64,000 nucleotides of DNA from Dichetophora obliterata (lineage: Eukaryota; Arthropoda; Insecta; Diptera; Sciomyzidae), in contig OY986437.1 in the NCBI GenBank assembly GCA_963920525.1, forward strand, positions 196,807,511 to 196,871,510, in the 5' to 3' direction. A program made the position numbers and the translations under genes. The notes under the pieces were generated by a model. It was not told the DNA's origin, made no database searches, and saw nothing but the letters and a program-made list of their open reading frames with translations. Below are positions 1 to 11,938 of this stretch, piece by piece; positions within the stretch are counted from its first letter, which is position 1, and each line of letters begins with the position of its first letter.

Positions 1-163
1 TCCAATGTAGCTAATAAATGTAAATATTCATATGAGTGCAAGATTCTTATAGGAAACAAAAAAAGTCATACCAAAGCGAAAAGAAACAATAGCAAACTAA
101 TTTCTTTTCGCTTCATCACACGCTTTTTATTTTCTATTTCTTCGCACTCATACAGCTCATACA

Positions 164-696
164 TCGCTAATGCCGTGGTTATGCTAGCCAAACATGATTG
201 CCGAACATTTTTTGTTGTTATTGTTTCACGTATAAAATGAAGAAATGAACTTTTTCTCATATTCATTTTCTCGCTCTCGGACCGAACATTTTGATTGCTG
301 ATTGAAACGCCAAACTTGCCGAACTTTCCAGTGTTGGCTGTAGTCATTTTGTATAATAGCATCAAAAAAGTAGGTAAAAGTATTAAAAAGTGAAGTTGAT
401 TGTGTCTTCAAGTAACCCTTAACATAAACAGCTAGCTAGCATGTCAGATATATGCAAACCATTTTGTTTAAAAATTCAGAGTAAGTAATATTAGTTCGTA
501 TATTTTAATTCGTTAATTTTAAGTACAAAAATGCAAATTAGGTTTGTGCTTTTTTGTGTTTTGACATACTATTACATATAATGCAACTGTGCCACCAATC
601 ATAGCATAACCACCAAACAAACATTTCAGCGAAGAGAACAAATTAACAAAAATGAACACCAAACATGTTTGGCTAGCATAACCACGGCATAAGCGT
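164..696. repeat. Inverted-repeat element with 27-bp perfect arms
   Basis: Positions 170-196 and 664-690 are perfect reverse complements (27 bp, beginning ATGCCGTGGTTATGC). The similarity extends a few bases outward with one mismatch. The arms enclose about 470 bp of AT-rich DNA without a coding signature. The arrangement suggests a short non-autonomous DNA element or foldback, but I see no clear target-site duplication, so the superfamily is unassigned. Confidence 0.6.
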
Positions 697-1021
697 CGCA
701 ACCATAAAGCTACGTCAGCTAAGTAGAGCTGAGCAAAGTCAGCCGATAAATTTCAATTTTATTTTCCTTCACATCCACTTTCGCTCAATCCTCACTGATT
801 ACAAATGTCTGCACAAACTCAACTGTGCAGAACTGACAACTCTTTACTACTCTTTGATTTTACATGAACAAATCTGTAATGAAATTTGTTATAAAACACA
901 ACAGAATAACAGATACATTTTTCTGCCTTTTGTCAGAATTTAAATTTTATTCTGTGTGTTCAAGGAACAGAACGTCATCTGTTTGACTATTCATAAGCTT
1001 TGCAAGCAAAAATTCACCATC
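697..1021. other. AT-rich stretch, nothing recognised
   Basis: No coding signature, RNA gene or structured repeat could be recognised here. Confidence 0.5.
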
Positions 1022-1240
1022 AGCCCAATTCTGAATGATTTTTCCCAGGGAATTGGAAAAGAGAGTTTTGATTTTTAACATAGCAGAGAGATATCACATT
1101 TTTTTTTTCCTTTACACTCATGAAAATTGACAGTTGATGAACAAATTGGCATTAAAAATTTCCGAAATGTTTTAGAACTTCATTTTAAAAATGAAAACTC
1201 TCTTTTCCGTATCCCCGGAAAAAATCATTCAGAATTGGCT
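1022..1240. mobile_element. Palindromic MITE, about 219 bp
   Basis: The left end (AGCCCAATTCTGAATGATTT) and the reverse complement of the right end (AGCCAATTCTGAATGATTTT) match, and similarity runs about 60 bp inward through a GGAAAAGAGAGTTTT block. The two arms make up most of the element, so single-stranded DNA or RNA would fold into a hairpin. No coding sequence. Target-site duplication not identified. Confidence 0.65.
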
Positions 1241-1430
1241 ACTTACTATAATTTTTTCAATAGTATTATATTTTTTCCTTAGTAAAGTAAAGTAAAGTAA
1301 ATTTTATTGAGTTTTCTTTTTCTCTAAGGAAATACATATAACAGAAAAAATACTTAGAACTATTAAAAAAAAAAAACGCTAAAGAAGACAAAATAACCTT
1401 TCCAATGTTACGCTATTTACGAAAATTGCA
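1241..1430. other. AT-rich DNA with short AGTAA repeat
   Basis: Positions 1281-1300 are four tandem AGTAA units. The rest is A/T-rich with no other feature. Confidence 0.5.
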
Positions 1431-1915
1431 TTTATATTGATTGAGCTACGTAGTCTCAAAATATAACCTCTTTTGGCATTCGCATGTGGCTGTGGGTTAT
1501 TTTAGCTGTGGGTCCGCGAAATAAAGTTCTTAACACTAGCTTTGATAGCTAGTTGAATTTGTATTGAAAATTCTTTAACACTGCACGTTTTACGCCATAA
1601 CTACTGAACCCTGCAAGAGCACACCTTAATTTTATATCGTTGGAAAGGTATTGAAACGTACAAAAAACCAAATTAAAGAAACTAAAAAAAAATTATAGCG
1701 TCTGTTGTTGGCATGGCATTAAACTTTGAAATTAACTATGGGTCAATTTACAGCAATTTTTTTAAAAGTTTTGTATTTTATCTTTAAAATAGATAAGATA
1801 ACTATTCCAATTATACCTCAGTTATAAAAATGTGATTTAAATTGACTGAGCTACGTTGTCTAAAAATAGGCTCTATTTTGGCATTCGAATGGCTGTGGCT
1901 CCGCAAAAAAAATTT
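1431..1915. repeat. Diverged direct repeat, about 405 bp apart
   Basis: The block around 1433-1530 and the block around 1839-1910 share the order GAGCTACGT, TCT[C/A]AAAATA, TTTTGGCATTCG and GGCTGTG. The GAGCTACG anchor starts at 1443 and again at 1848. This is an old local duplication or two copies of one dispersed repeat. No credible coding sequence overlaps it. Confidence 0.5.
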
Positions 1916-2082
1916 TGTTGAAACTTTAAACTCCGAAATTGGGTTTTTTAACAAAAAAACCAACCTAAAAACCTATTTTGAACCATATCGGAGATGGTCA
2001 GTGCGACTCATAGGTCACTTCAATCTGAAATGGGCGATATAAATAGATAGATAAAATGTACTTTTTGAATTAAAAAATATTA

Positions 2083-3343
2083 AAAACTAGCTAAACCCGG
2101 TGTGCTTCGCTACCCCCCTCGTATAAAATAAAATTAAAAGTATTTATATATTTACAAAAATTTATTTATTTAATTTAATTATTGCAATGCTTCGCCTCTT
2201 TTTTTTGTTGTAAACCAATTAGAATTAAGCACTGAATCGCATGTAATTTGCTTCATGCTCCCCCTTTTTATTTTTAGACCAATCAAAAAGCAGCAATTAC
2301 ACAATCAGCTGTTTCGCAGTCAGTTGTGGGAGAATGAGAATGGGGTTACCCCACTCTCTATTTTAATTAACACGTATTATAAAATCAGCTGTTTTGAAGA
2401 CAGTGGTGGAAGAAAGAGAATGGGGCTACCCTACTATTTTTATTAATATGTATTTTAAATTTGTGGTAAAGCCGTTAATAAACGTAGTAAAAAAGTAGGT
2501 GCAGAAGTGTGCATGGTCGAAAAATATTATCATGTAATAAGTATTCCTGAGTCAAAGCTGAACGCTGTGAAAATTTAAGATCGGTTATCAGGTCCAGCCT
2601 CCAATATATCGCAAACAAAGGGGCGTGCTTCGCCCACATTTCTTTTGGTACGTATTTCTATTCATGCCAATACCATATATAGCAAATACTGCCGCCGTTG
2701 GTCAAAAAATGCCCAAGATATGACGGTTTTAAATTTTGGGTTATATGGGCGAGACCACGTCCCTTCGTCCACTCACAACTTTATATAGTCAAGAATTTAT
2801 TGTTTCGTAAGAATATCCTATTGTGAAAATTTAATGACGATCGGTCCAGTAGTTAAGGCTATATTGCGATTTTTAATTTTCCTAAAAAGGGGCGTGGTCC
2901 CACCCACTTTTCTCCTGGTACGTATTTCTAATTATGCTAATACCATATGTACCAAATAGCATCAACGTAGGTCTAAAAATGCCCAAAATATGGCGATTTA
3001 AATTTTTGGGTTATATGGGCAGTTCCACGCCCCTTTGTCCAATAAAAACTTCATATAGCCTATTATTCTTTCCAGAGTCATAGTAAAATGCTTTGAGTTT
3101 CAGGAAGATCGGTCCAAGGGTTTGGCCTCATTTAGTTTCGAAATGTACAACATGGGCGAAAAAATCAGTTTTCGATTTTTCCAATTTCCCGACTTTTCCG
3201 GAGGGTTTTCCAAAATTTTCTTTCGTAAAAACCTACTCCTGGCAATTACGAATAACTGAAAAAAAATTGAGCCAAATCGGTCCAACCGTTCCCGAGTTTT
3301 GCGCTTAGCAACACATTCAGCGACTTATTTTTATATTATAGAT
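2083..3343. repeat. Degenerate interspersed repeat with internal tandem units
   Basis: This block begins near CTAAACCCGGTGTGCTTCGC and ends near TTATATTATAGAT. It carries two internal tandem duplications. AATCAGCTGTTT units start at 2303 and 2393 (90 bp apart). Longer units start at GGTACGTATTTCT at 2647 and 2917 (270 bp apart), each followed by a GGGTTATATGGGC and a CC[C/A]C[T/C]TTGTCC-type segment. The look is that of a non-autonomous fly repeat with translated-looking but non-coding sequence. I cannot assign the superfamily. Confidence 0.5.
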
Positions 3344-4530
3344 ATTAAAATGTTTAAATTATTTTAAACTAACTTCCTCACTATTATAAATTTTGGACAC
3401 AAAAATTTTGTTAATGAAACGATTTTGAATTAATAAAATCGTTTTGGCTCTGTGTACTTCTGATTGTAAAACCAATTACTTTCAACTCCAAACATAGCCA
3501 GTACTAAAAATTATTTCAAAACCTCTTTAAATTGTTTAAAAAAGTAATTTGAATTTGGTGTGTGAGGCATTTCACTAAATAGTTCATCAGACCAAAATAG
3601 GAGTCATGATTGTGAAATGATAAAATTGAATACATAAATCGTCGTTGGTTTGGCAACTCTGTCGCTAAATATGGCGTGCAAATTATCCTTATATGGCGAA
3701 TTGTTTTTTTTAACACAAAAAAATAGAATTGTTTCGCTAATAATGCTAAATCGTGACGAAAAAAAAATAAAAATTTTCAATAATTAATGCAAAAAATTGG
3801 CGCGTCTTGTTTGAATGATTTCCAGCAAACATGTTCGCTTCAGAGCCGCCAGTCACGCAATTCTTATCATTCAATAATTTACTTTTGCAAACATTATTGG
3901 CTTTGTCTTTCGCACTTTTGCAAGAACTCAATTAGTATTTTGCTATTATTCTCTTTTTTCAAGCACATTTTCGATTAAGTAACAAAAAAACATTGTTTTT
4001 ATTATAACTATAGTACTTGTTGGTGGTCTTGAATTTCAATCGATATGCTCACGTTTGTTCTAACAACTTGACATTGGAAGGTAAAATTGAAAATGCTTGT
4101 TCTGATTTTTTATTATGAATTTTGTTTTGCTGTGATGTACGCGTATCTTAAATTAAATTAGATTTCCTTAAATTGTTGTTGTGTTTATTTTTTTGTTTGT
4201 TTCAGCTGACTGGCTGATTGAGTGGGTCATCCATTCAATTGGAATTTATTAAAATATTTTTGCACCAACTTTTTTTATTCGCCATTTTGCCCTCTACTTT
4301 GTTGTGTTGATCTCGCTTTTAAAGCCAATAAAGTAATTTAAATAAAACGTTGATTTTTCACATCTCAACGGCTCACTGCTGTTGAAAGATAAGATGAATA
4401 GTGTTGGAAAACGATTATTCATACAATTTTGTAAAAAGAAATGTAGACGACTATCTTGCCTAATAAACATTTGGAAGACGATTGGAGGAGAAGTTGGTTT
4501 TGCGAAGCAATTGCAATTTGCTCTAAGGTT
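3344..4530. other. AT-rich DNA without recognised gene
   Basis: Read on both strands. I found only short chance reading frames and homopolymer runs, with no protein motif, RNA gene or terminal inverted repeat that I could defend. Confidence 0.5.
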
Positions 4531-4830
4531 TTTTGGAAGATGTATCGCTTTTTGATCGCCGAAGCGTTGATTGCGCGGTTTAAAAACATTTTTTTAGATT
4601 TTAACTTTTTTCATTCATTCCGGTGATCGTTGGAAGATCGATTCCTTTTCGATCACCAAAGCGCTGAATGCGCGATTCAAGAAATATTTTCAACATCACC
4701 CTTCGTTTATTCCGGCAATCGTTGGAAGGTGGATCGCTTTTCGATCGCCCAAGTGATGAATGCGCGACTCAAGAAAAATCTTTAAAATCTTCCTTCGCTC
4801 ATTCCGGCTCATGGTTGGAAGATGGTGTTT
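4531..4830. repeat. Imperfect tandem repeat, about 94-bp unit
   Basis: Units begin with GGAAG at about 4535, 4632, 4724 and 4817, giving spacings of 97, 92 and 93 bp. Each carries a variant of ATCGCTTTTCGATCGCC followed by GATGAATGCGCGA[T/C]TCAAGAAA. Unit divergence is high, so the array is old. Confidence 0.65.
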
Positions 4831-4993
4831 TTAAAAATTTTCTAAATAGATCGTTAGAATATGAAGCAAGCTATTTACTTCTCACTAAAAATAATCATAG
4901 AAAAAATTTTAAAAGAAAGTTTTTTTGTTTTGAATTGCCGTACGGAAATTAAAAATATTCATATCAGCATGATTTCGCTGAAAAATCCTAAAA

Positions 4994-5285
4994 GTGGTTC
5001 GTTTGACACTCTTGTTGGCGAATCGCTTAAGACCCCGTTATACCTACTCTTCCCGCGAATCGCTAAGGACTTCTCTTGGCGATTCGTTTGAGACTTTTCC
5101 CAGCGTATCGCTTGAGACCCCTCTCGGCGATTCGTTAGTGACTCTTCCCAGCGAATCGCTTACGAACCCTCTTGGCGATTCGTTTTTATGGCCTCAGCTG
5201 CTTACAGTCGGCGATACCCGGATGACTCCCAAATGAATTCGCCGGCGATTGTCTCATCTTCCAAGCGATTCGCTGGCGATTCTGA
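4994..5285 (+). repeat. 48-bp minisatellite, translates as 16-residue repeats
   Basis: Alternating motifs CTTGGCGATTCGTT and CCCAGCGAATCGCTT repeat at about 24-bp half-steps and 48-bp full steps. In one plus frame (4994-5236, 80 codons) this reads as a 16-residue repeat with core S-L-x-T-P-L-G-D-S. The unit length is a multiple of three, so the frame stays open, which is probably coincidental. There is no evidence of a real gene: no promoter, no conserved neighbour and no known family. It lies next to the 94-bp array, and both contain CGATTCG-type words. Confidence 0.55.
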
Positions 5286-5290
5286 GGCAA

Positions 5291-6333
5291 TTGAAAATGT
5301 TTTCAGGAAATTAATCTCAGGTAGCATAAATTAATATTTCGGAAAAAACTTTGTGTAAAATATATTACTTTCAATCGATATTGCTTGAAGTTATGAATTT
5401 TCTTTATGAAATGCATTTGAAAACTTGCAGCTGTTACTTTAAACTCTTGCAAATTGTTGTTAAAATAATGTTTCAGATTTTTATAGATATTAGAAATGAA
5501 CAAAACGTTCAGTCTCAAACCCTTCAAAATGTTTTAAAATATGTCCTCATTTAAGACATCATCTCGAAAAGAAATTCCTTTCATATTTTCTCGAGCTATT
5601 TTTACACGCCAATGCTATAAATTTTAAAATTTCTTAAAGTAGGTAGTCGCATCTACAGACTAAAAATAGCACACACCACGCCAAAGACACAAGGGAACCA
5701 CAAAATTGTTGTCAGCAACAACTTTAAACGCATTTATAGAAATTTTTGTCGACATCGAATTAACTAACTGAAGTTCTCGATAAAAATGCATCTAATGGCT
5801 ACTTGGAAGAATTGGTTTAAGTGACCTCAACTGTAAAAATTTCAAAAAGTTTTTGGGTTTTTATTTTTTTGTATAGATTTTAATTAAGGCTAAAATGTTA
5901 AAATATTGTTATTGCTTAAATTTTATGTTCTTAATTGGTTTTTAAAATGGTTTTTATAACATAACATGATATATTTATGACTTTTAAAATTTTCCTTTGA
6001 GAATGATTTGGGAAGAAAATGAAATGTATGCGCTATTAAATGACTTTTTTTGTCACATATTAACTTTAATATAAAGAAAAAATTTAAAATTATTAAAATG
6101 AAAAAATTATAAAAAAATAAAAGATTTTCATTGGTTAAATCCACGTTAATGTTTTTTTTAAATTCACTTTGTTTTGCTCATGTTCATATTTTTTTTATTT
6201 TTATTTAATTTATTCTATTTCAATTAAAAAAATTTGAAAAAGACTATTAAAATTTGACTATATTATTTCTGTAGTTCCTGTGAAAATTCAAAGTGACTCC
6301 GAAGATGCAGTTGGCGACTACAAAAGATTATTC
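5291..6333. other. AT-rich DNA without recognised gene
   Basis: Long A/T runs and short chance frames only. No supportable feature. Confidence 0.5.
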
Positions 6334-6335
6334 TA

Positions 6336-6688
6336 AAGCTTAGTTTGCTGTAGGAACCAACATTTTTAGGCATTTAATTCTACACGCGAAATTTTGGTGT
6401 AGACTCAACACTAACACATACTTACTATTACCTGTTTGTTGAATGTGTAAGTTAAACACTATTGTTGAATGTCAAATTTCCACGCCAATTATATTAATTA
6501 TAAAAAAATACAGCGAAATTTTGACATTTTAACTATCCAATCATGGTTGTTTTCACTTGACTGCATTGAACAAATTTTTCGGTCAACAGCAAACTAACCA
6601 ACGAAATAAAAATTTCGCTTTAGCTTAAGACCATTTATGTCAAAGCTTTAATTTCCTTTGTCTTAAAATTTTAATTTTAATACAATTA

Positions 6689-6719
<31 letters not shown>

Positions 6720-6804
6720 AAAATTTCGCTACCTTTTTCGCTGTCAAAAATGCAATGCATTTCTTACGGAAGATTTATTTTCGCTTCTACAGCATACTAA
6801 GCTT
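6336..6804. mobile_element. MITE copy 1, TIR AAGCTTAGTATGCTGTAG family
   Basis: The left end AAGCTTAGTTTGCTGTAG and the reverse complement of the right end AAGCTTAGTATGCTGTAG pair as terminal inverted repeats flanked by TA (6334-6335 and 6805-6806), which fits a Tc1/mariner-type insertion. A second copy lies at 35870-36311. The interiors share ACACGCGAAATTTTGG and CAGCGAAATTTTGA segments in the same order. An AAAT microsatellite (about 6688-6722) sits inside this copy. No transposase, so non-autonomous. Confidence 0.7.
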
Positions 6805-6806
6805 TA

Positions 6807-7660
6807 AACGGAAAACCCTCTCATATCAGAAAAGTTAGGGAAACTTAAAGAAATCATATGTGGGGATTTAAAATTAAAAATCAACGTGTAAGAATCATAA
6901 TTTTCATGATACGCTTCCATACACCGAATTTAATTGTCCTAGCGTCTAAAAGTTTTGAAATTTTGACATTTTCCAAAATAGTGGGCCGCCTACTTTTTCA
7001 AGAATACAAATGTACTGCATACTTTTCTGAGAAAAATTTTTCCATTTCACGCTCCCATAAATCGAATTTCGTTACATACTATAAAACATTAAGGGTATTC
7101 TCTATGTCTAGGATATGCCGTTGCACGGTGCAATAATAGGAAATATACAATCCATACACTGCCGCAACAACAAAATACAAACTAAAAACCGTAAAATATT
7201 TTCTACGTATGCTACACTGAAACCCATGTATCGATCGCCTAATTTTCAATGACCAGAATTTCTTATTATCTCAAACAAAGCCCGTTTAGTCAAGAAAATT
7301 TTATATGAGCCGGATCCTGCCGAATAAAAACAGTAATATAGTTTAAAAAAAAAAAAATATATATATATAAAAAAAAGTGCAAGGAAACTACAGTCGAATT
7401 AGACTGACCACGATATACCTTACACCTTAATTTACGGATATTAAAAAGTTGGCGAATTTTATGTAAACAACTTGATATTGATCCCATATTATCCGCTATC
7501 CAAATTTTATCTCTCTAACTCATATGTTAACCCTTTTATAGCGATTTGTGTCATATAAGAGGTGGGCGTTTCGGTGGGAGAACTGCAAATATTAAAAAGT
7601 GTAGATCCTTGGGTTAATATAGGCAATTAACAATTAAATTAAGAACAATTTTCAACTCCT
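6807..7660. other. AT-rich DNA without recognised gene
   Basis: Contains A-runs and a TATATA microsatellite near 7355. No supportable gene or element boundary. Confidence 0.5.
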
Positions 7661-7664
7661 TCTC

Positions 7665-7830
7665 TTAATCCTGAGTTCACGCACATTACACAGATGGACA
7701 GATGAACGGGGGGACGGACGAACAGACGCACGGATGGACATGGCTAGATCGACTAAGAAGGTGACGCTGATCAAGAATATATATACTTTTCTATACCGGC
7801 AACGCCTCCTTCTGGGTGTTACAAACGTTT
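7665..7830 (+). repeat. Dispersed repeat related to 28210-28330
   Basis: The segment GGACATGGCTAGATCGACT, then GCTGATCAAGAATATATATAC, then CGCCTCCTTCTGGGTGTTAC resembles a non-coding repeat that recurs widely in fly genomes (established as a common pattern; the family name is not recalled with certainty). A reverse-complement relative lies at 28210-28330. The 88-residue minus frame over it (7652-7918) is a chance reading. Confidence 0.5.
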
Positions 7831-8950
7831 GAAATAAGTTAATATATTGTTCAGGTATACGGCATAAAAATGGTCTCCTTATTAAATATTCATAACTGAA
7901 AATATCGCAAATTTGCACATTTTTTGTTGTTTTTTATATTAGCTGAAACTACGTAGAATATTAAAACCGTTAAACAAGCACCCGGACTATCCCAGAAAAC
8001 TACTATTTGTTTAAAGATTTCTAAATTTTTTTAATTAAATTGTAACATCTGACAAGGGCATATAAATAACCATATAACGGTTTTACTTTATAATTTTTTA
8101 AAATAAATAATATGTCAAATGCTTCCATACCTGTTGATAAAGATGCCATAATAATTTCGAGCTGGTGGCTTTAATAAAAACTTAGAAAATTGAACTTGAA
8201 AACACTTTTGAAATCACTAATATTGTTGTTACAACGAGAAGCTAATAAATCGTACAACTTTCAACTTAAACTTGTAACGAAGTGTTCTTACGGCTGAGGT
8301 CGGCTCGCCGGACCCAGGCTCTGTTCCAATTATTTATAAATGCAGACACCAAATCAAAACTCTTACGTTTCAGATTTAACGTTACAATGCTTTTATTTAA
8401 CAAATTCGCTTAGGCTAACTTAAAGCTAATCAATTTGTATTTGCTTCAATAATAACAATTAGGGAATAATTTACTAGGCTCCTGTCGTGTGCGTCGCACT
8501 TACCACTGAGTGACCAACCTACCTGGGATTCGCTGGTTTGATACTAAATGTCTGCTGCCGGCACAGACCATAAAACTATAGTGAAGCTGCTACAAACGCA
8601 AGCCAGGAATGAGGAAGAGAGCGGTGCTACTTTCGCGTTGCTCGAGTTAGATTAAAAAAAAACTGAGTCTGATGATCGAGGTTACGTATGGTACGACCTC
8701 GACCCACAAGGTGGAATCCTGAGCAGCTACTTACACGTACTCAGGGGGAAGGTAAGGAATAAGGTTTCTAGAATTAGCAAATAACGAAATGCCAGCTAGC
8801 GTATACTCGGTTAATCACTCACGGTTAATGGTTAATATAAGAATACCCTAAATCTATTTAAATATATTTTATATATAAATTATGTTATATGCGAAATCTT
8901 GGTATTTAATGATTTTAAATATTTAATAAAAAAAAGGAAACAAGTATAAT
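7831..8950. other. Intergenic DNA, possible retroelement fragment not resolved
   Basis: The stretch around 8285-8330 and 8480-8720 is less AT-rich than its surroundings (GGCTGAGGTCGGCTCGCCGG and similar) and could belong to an LTR or another element. I could not find paired ends, and no protein motif is visible. Confidence 0.35.
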
Positions 8951-8954
8951 GACG

Positions 8955-9260
8955 TTTCCTGCTGTGGCTGACGTCGCTGCCGACCGTGGTTACTGCGGGC
9001 GCTGCTTCCGGTCGTGGTTGGGCTGACGGCGTCGCTGTTATTGCTGATTTTGACTGCTCTGCCGGCGGTTCTGCCGACGTTTGGGCGGCGCTGTTGACGT
9101 CTCTGTCGACTTGTGGCTACGCTGCAGGCGTCTCTGCTGACTTTGTTGCTGCGCTGTCTGTATCTCTGTTGATCTGATGACTATTCTGTCGGCTCCTCTG
9201 CCGATGATGACTGCACTCCTGATTGTTGACTGCACTTCTGACTGTTGACTGCTGTTCGAT
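8955..9260. other. GC-rich island of degenerate CTGxxGACG-like repeats
   Basis: About 300 bp with repeated GCTGACGTC, GCTGTTGACG and TCTGCCGACG words in otherwise AT-rich DNA. Frames on both strands stay open because TA-containing stops are rare: plus 8986-9177, and minus 9038-9235, which reads as Q/R/S-rich low complexity. It could be a diverged minisatellite or part of a retroelement. I do not call a gene. Confidence 0.5.
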
Positions 9261-9910
9261 TTTAATTTATGTTTGTCGCTACTTCAGTGACAGTTCTGCA
9301 AACAAGACCTTCTTGGTCGACGGCACTTTATGACTTTATCGCGAACTCGAGACGTGGTGCTCGTTTGACGGCACTAGACTGAATGCCTCATTGTCTTCTT
9401 GTCCTCTACTGTATGACCGATGCTTCATGGTGCCTGTGGTCATGTCTTCTCCCTTTGGCATGCGTGACCCATACCAACTTCTCCCTCTCATAGCCTAAAT
9501 ATTATTAATTACTTTAATAATTATCTTAAACTAAACTAATACTTCATGTATTCTTAACCTAACTTAAAACTACCCTATCAGATTCACTGATGGCCGGCTG
9601 TAATCCCTACCATGCTCTGTCTATAGGCCTGCTCTCGCACCCCTCGCGCCCTACTGAGGAGTTCCTTCTATTCTTTGTTCATCTTACGGTCGGTCTAAGA
9701 CCCAGCAGGAATTCTGAAAGTAAGACAATTATTAGAGTTTACCAACAAAGCATGTAGGGGTAAAACTTTGTAAAAGTTTTGGTCCGTACAAACTGCTGCT
9801 CAGTAACTGATCACAGCGCTTGCATTTCAACGGTACTTTGTAGCCACCTTTGTACTAAACATATAACAACTGTTCAGAATTGCCTACTGTAATTTTTATT
9901 TTGGTATTTT
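9261..9910. other. Intergenic DNA, nothing recognised
   Basis: Mixed-composition sequence without a coding signature or paired repeats that I could identify. Confidence 0.45.
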
Positions 9911-9924
9911 CGCCACATTTTATT

Positions 9925-10750
9925 ATAGAAGGCCCCATTGTGCGTCGCCTTCATACATATGAATTTTACAATTGTTTAACATCTTTGGCGGATCATTGAT
10001 GTAGATTGAGAATAGAAGTAGGCCCAAAACTGACACCTAGGGTACTCTCCGTGTTAATTCTACAAATTTGGAGACTGCATCCCCGCAGCAAACTGCTTGC
10101 TGTCGTTTACTCAAATAGGACGTAATTAAATTAGCAGCACTTCTTTCAAACCCATACATCGATGTCAACTTTGTGGCGAGTATATCGTGATTTACAGTAT
10201 CAAAAGACTTAGAGTGATCAAGCAGGGTCAATACAGTAATCTTTTTACCATCTTTAGCGGCCCGGATTCCTTCAGCTACATCAGTAAGGGCTGTTACACA
10301 TCCACGTTTCGATCTAAATCCAGATTGCTTCTCAGGTAGTAATTTATTTTTAATAAATATGTATATGTTTATTTGTTTATATATGAGTAGCTCTAAAACT
10401 TTAGAGAGAAAAGGCAAGATCGGAATGGGGCGGTACTCATTATCAGACCTTGACACAGGCAAAATCTTAGCTATTTTCCAGTTTGTAGGAAATTTGCTAG
10501 TAGTAAAACAGGTGTTACAAATGTGTGTTATGACCCGTAAGAGTTTTGGCAGTAAAGCCTTGATGAAAACCGGATGGACCTTATCAAGCCCAGTTGCGTT
10601 GGACTTTATGGCAAGAAAACTTTTTAGTTCGTCAGTTTCACCAACACATGAGAAACTGAATGTTGAATTATTATTAAAGAGAATCGGCAAATCTTTGTAA
10701 GGGTTTGAAATAACAGAAGGCACAGGAATATTGGCAAACTTAAAGTTCAA
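9925..10750 (-). pseudogene. Non-LTR reverse transcriptase fragment (fingers and palm)
   Basis: The 237-codon minus frame (10750-10037) has the ordered RT blocks ATGLDKVHPVFIK, PTNWKIAKILPV, EYRPIPILPFLSKVLE, LPEKQSGFRSKRGC and LLDHSKSFDTVNH (motif A). It stops at a TAG where relatives have the Gln of a PQGS motif. Beyond the stop the same reading continues as SVLGLLLFSIYINDPPK and HMYEGDAQ, the latter in the place of the catalytic Y-A-D-D box, so motif C is altered. The coding then ends near 9925, well short of the thumb domain. Confidence 0.8.
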
Positions 10751-10955
10751 TTCATCGATATTGTCTACTTTTACAAAGGTTGTTCCGCTTTTTCCAATAG
10801 CAATGTTTCGAATGTGCTGCCAGGTTTTTTTTACGATTTGTCATAGATGAAAATGAATTTGAATAAAATTATTGTTTGGCTATTTTGACGGCTGTTTCAC
10901 ATTTGTGTCTAAGAGAGCGAAAGGTGTTGTACAGATCAGACGTTCTAAATCGTTT

Positions 10956-11483
10956 TCACTTTTTGTATGCATTGTTGCGACTCAATATCAGTGATTTTAC
11001 TTGATCATTGGACCAGAGCCGTTCAGGATTGAGTATCGCTTTACTTTTAAGGGACACATGTTTCTCAAATAAGTAGTTAACGTTGGTCTCCAGGAATACA
11101 ATTTGATCATCAACACAATCCATACTGTAGATTTGATTCCACCCCACCGCATCAACGTCAGTGCCAAGATGAACGTTATCAATGTGTTTAAAATCACGGT
11201 ACTTGTATCGCTGTGGGATGTTATTTAGCTCTATTTCGTAAGCCATGAATATAAGACCATGTTTTGAAAAGGCAGGAACCGCTATTTGGTTATAAAACAA
11301 GATTTTAGATTTGATACTTAAAAAAAATAGATCCAGAAGTGTATTACTCGTTTTTGTAAAGTGGGTTGATGTAGAATCGTTAACAGGAGAGAGTTCAAGA
11401 CCACACATATTAGAGACTAGATTATTTTCTACTAAAATATTGCTATTAAAGTTTCCAGCAATTATAATATTGGTGTATGACAC
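10956..11483 (-). pseudogene. Non-LTR endonuclease C-terminal half and linker
   Basis: This 175-codon minus frame continues the endonuclease. It contains GNFNS, where intact relatives have GDFN, so an acidic active-site residue appears lost. Next comes STHFTKTSNTLLDLFF, matching the usual T-R-x-x-xx-S-x-LDL segment, and SKHGLIF in place of S-D-H. The remainder (RLWSNDQVKSLI, RNNAYKK) matches the linker between endonuclease and RT. The two substituted catalytic positions argue the copy has been inactive for a long time. Confidence 0.75.
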
Positions 11484-11578
11484 TTAAAGGTGTTCGACAA
11501 CTGTTAAAAACTCAGTCAGTTCAACTTTTCGATTAGGCCGGTATACGGTTCCAAGAAGAACTGTATCATTTCTGCACA

Positions 11579-11938
11579 TTACTTCAATAAAAATATATTT
11601 AATAACGCAATCAGCAGGTGATATTTGCACAATTTTGCATTGATGATATCATATACAGCCACTCCACTCCCACGACCCACTCTGTCGTTACGGAAAAGAT
11701 GAAACCCGTGAAGCTTTAAAAGCTTATCATTTAAGTATGAGTTAAACCAAGTGTCAGTAATACACACATTATCAACATTGTTATTCTCAAAAATGTATCT
11801 GAATTCATCAATCTTACCTCCTAAGCTTTGTGCATTAATGTGACATATTTTTATACCACTTTTTTGTACCCCAAAGACATGAATTATACTACGTGCACAG
11901 CCTCTCGTACTCTGAAAGGTTTCGCCATCGTTTAACAT
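11579..11938 (-). pseudogene. Non-LTR endonuclease, N-terminal part
   Basis: The minus frame carries the start of an exonuclease-endonuclease-phosphatase fold used to nick target DNA. It reads KICHINAQSLGGKIDEF, then the VCITDTWFN segment that corresponds to the ITETWL catalytic region, then HGFHLFRNDRVGRGSGVAVY. These are standard landmarks of CR1/Jockey endonucleases in the expected order and spacing. The frame is lost after about residue 100 and resumes in another frame at 11483. No ORF1-like protein precedes it. Confidence 0.75.

Noticed and set aside
7652..7918. 88-residue minus frame
   Set aside because: Overlaps a dispersed non-coding repeat with a relative at 28.2 kb; no domain.
8270..8400. 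Solo LTR starting TGTAACGAAGTG
   Set aside because: I could not find a matching LTR end or a target duplication, so the call is not supportable.
8986..9177. 63-residue plus frame rich in A, G, S and V
   Set aside because: Open only because the GC-rich repeat lacks stop codons; the opposite strand is open too.
10359..10700. 113-residue plus frame
   Set aside because: Shadow of the minus-strand reverse transcriptase.
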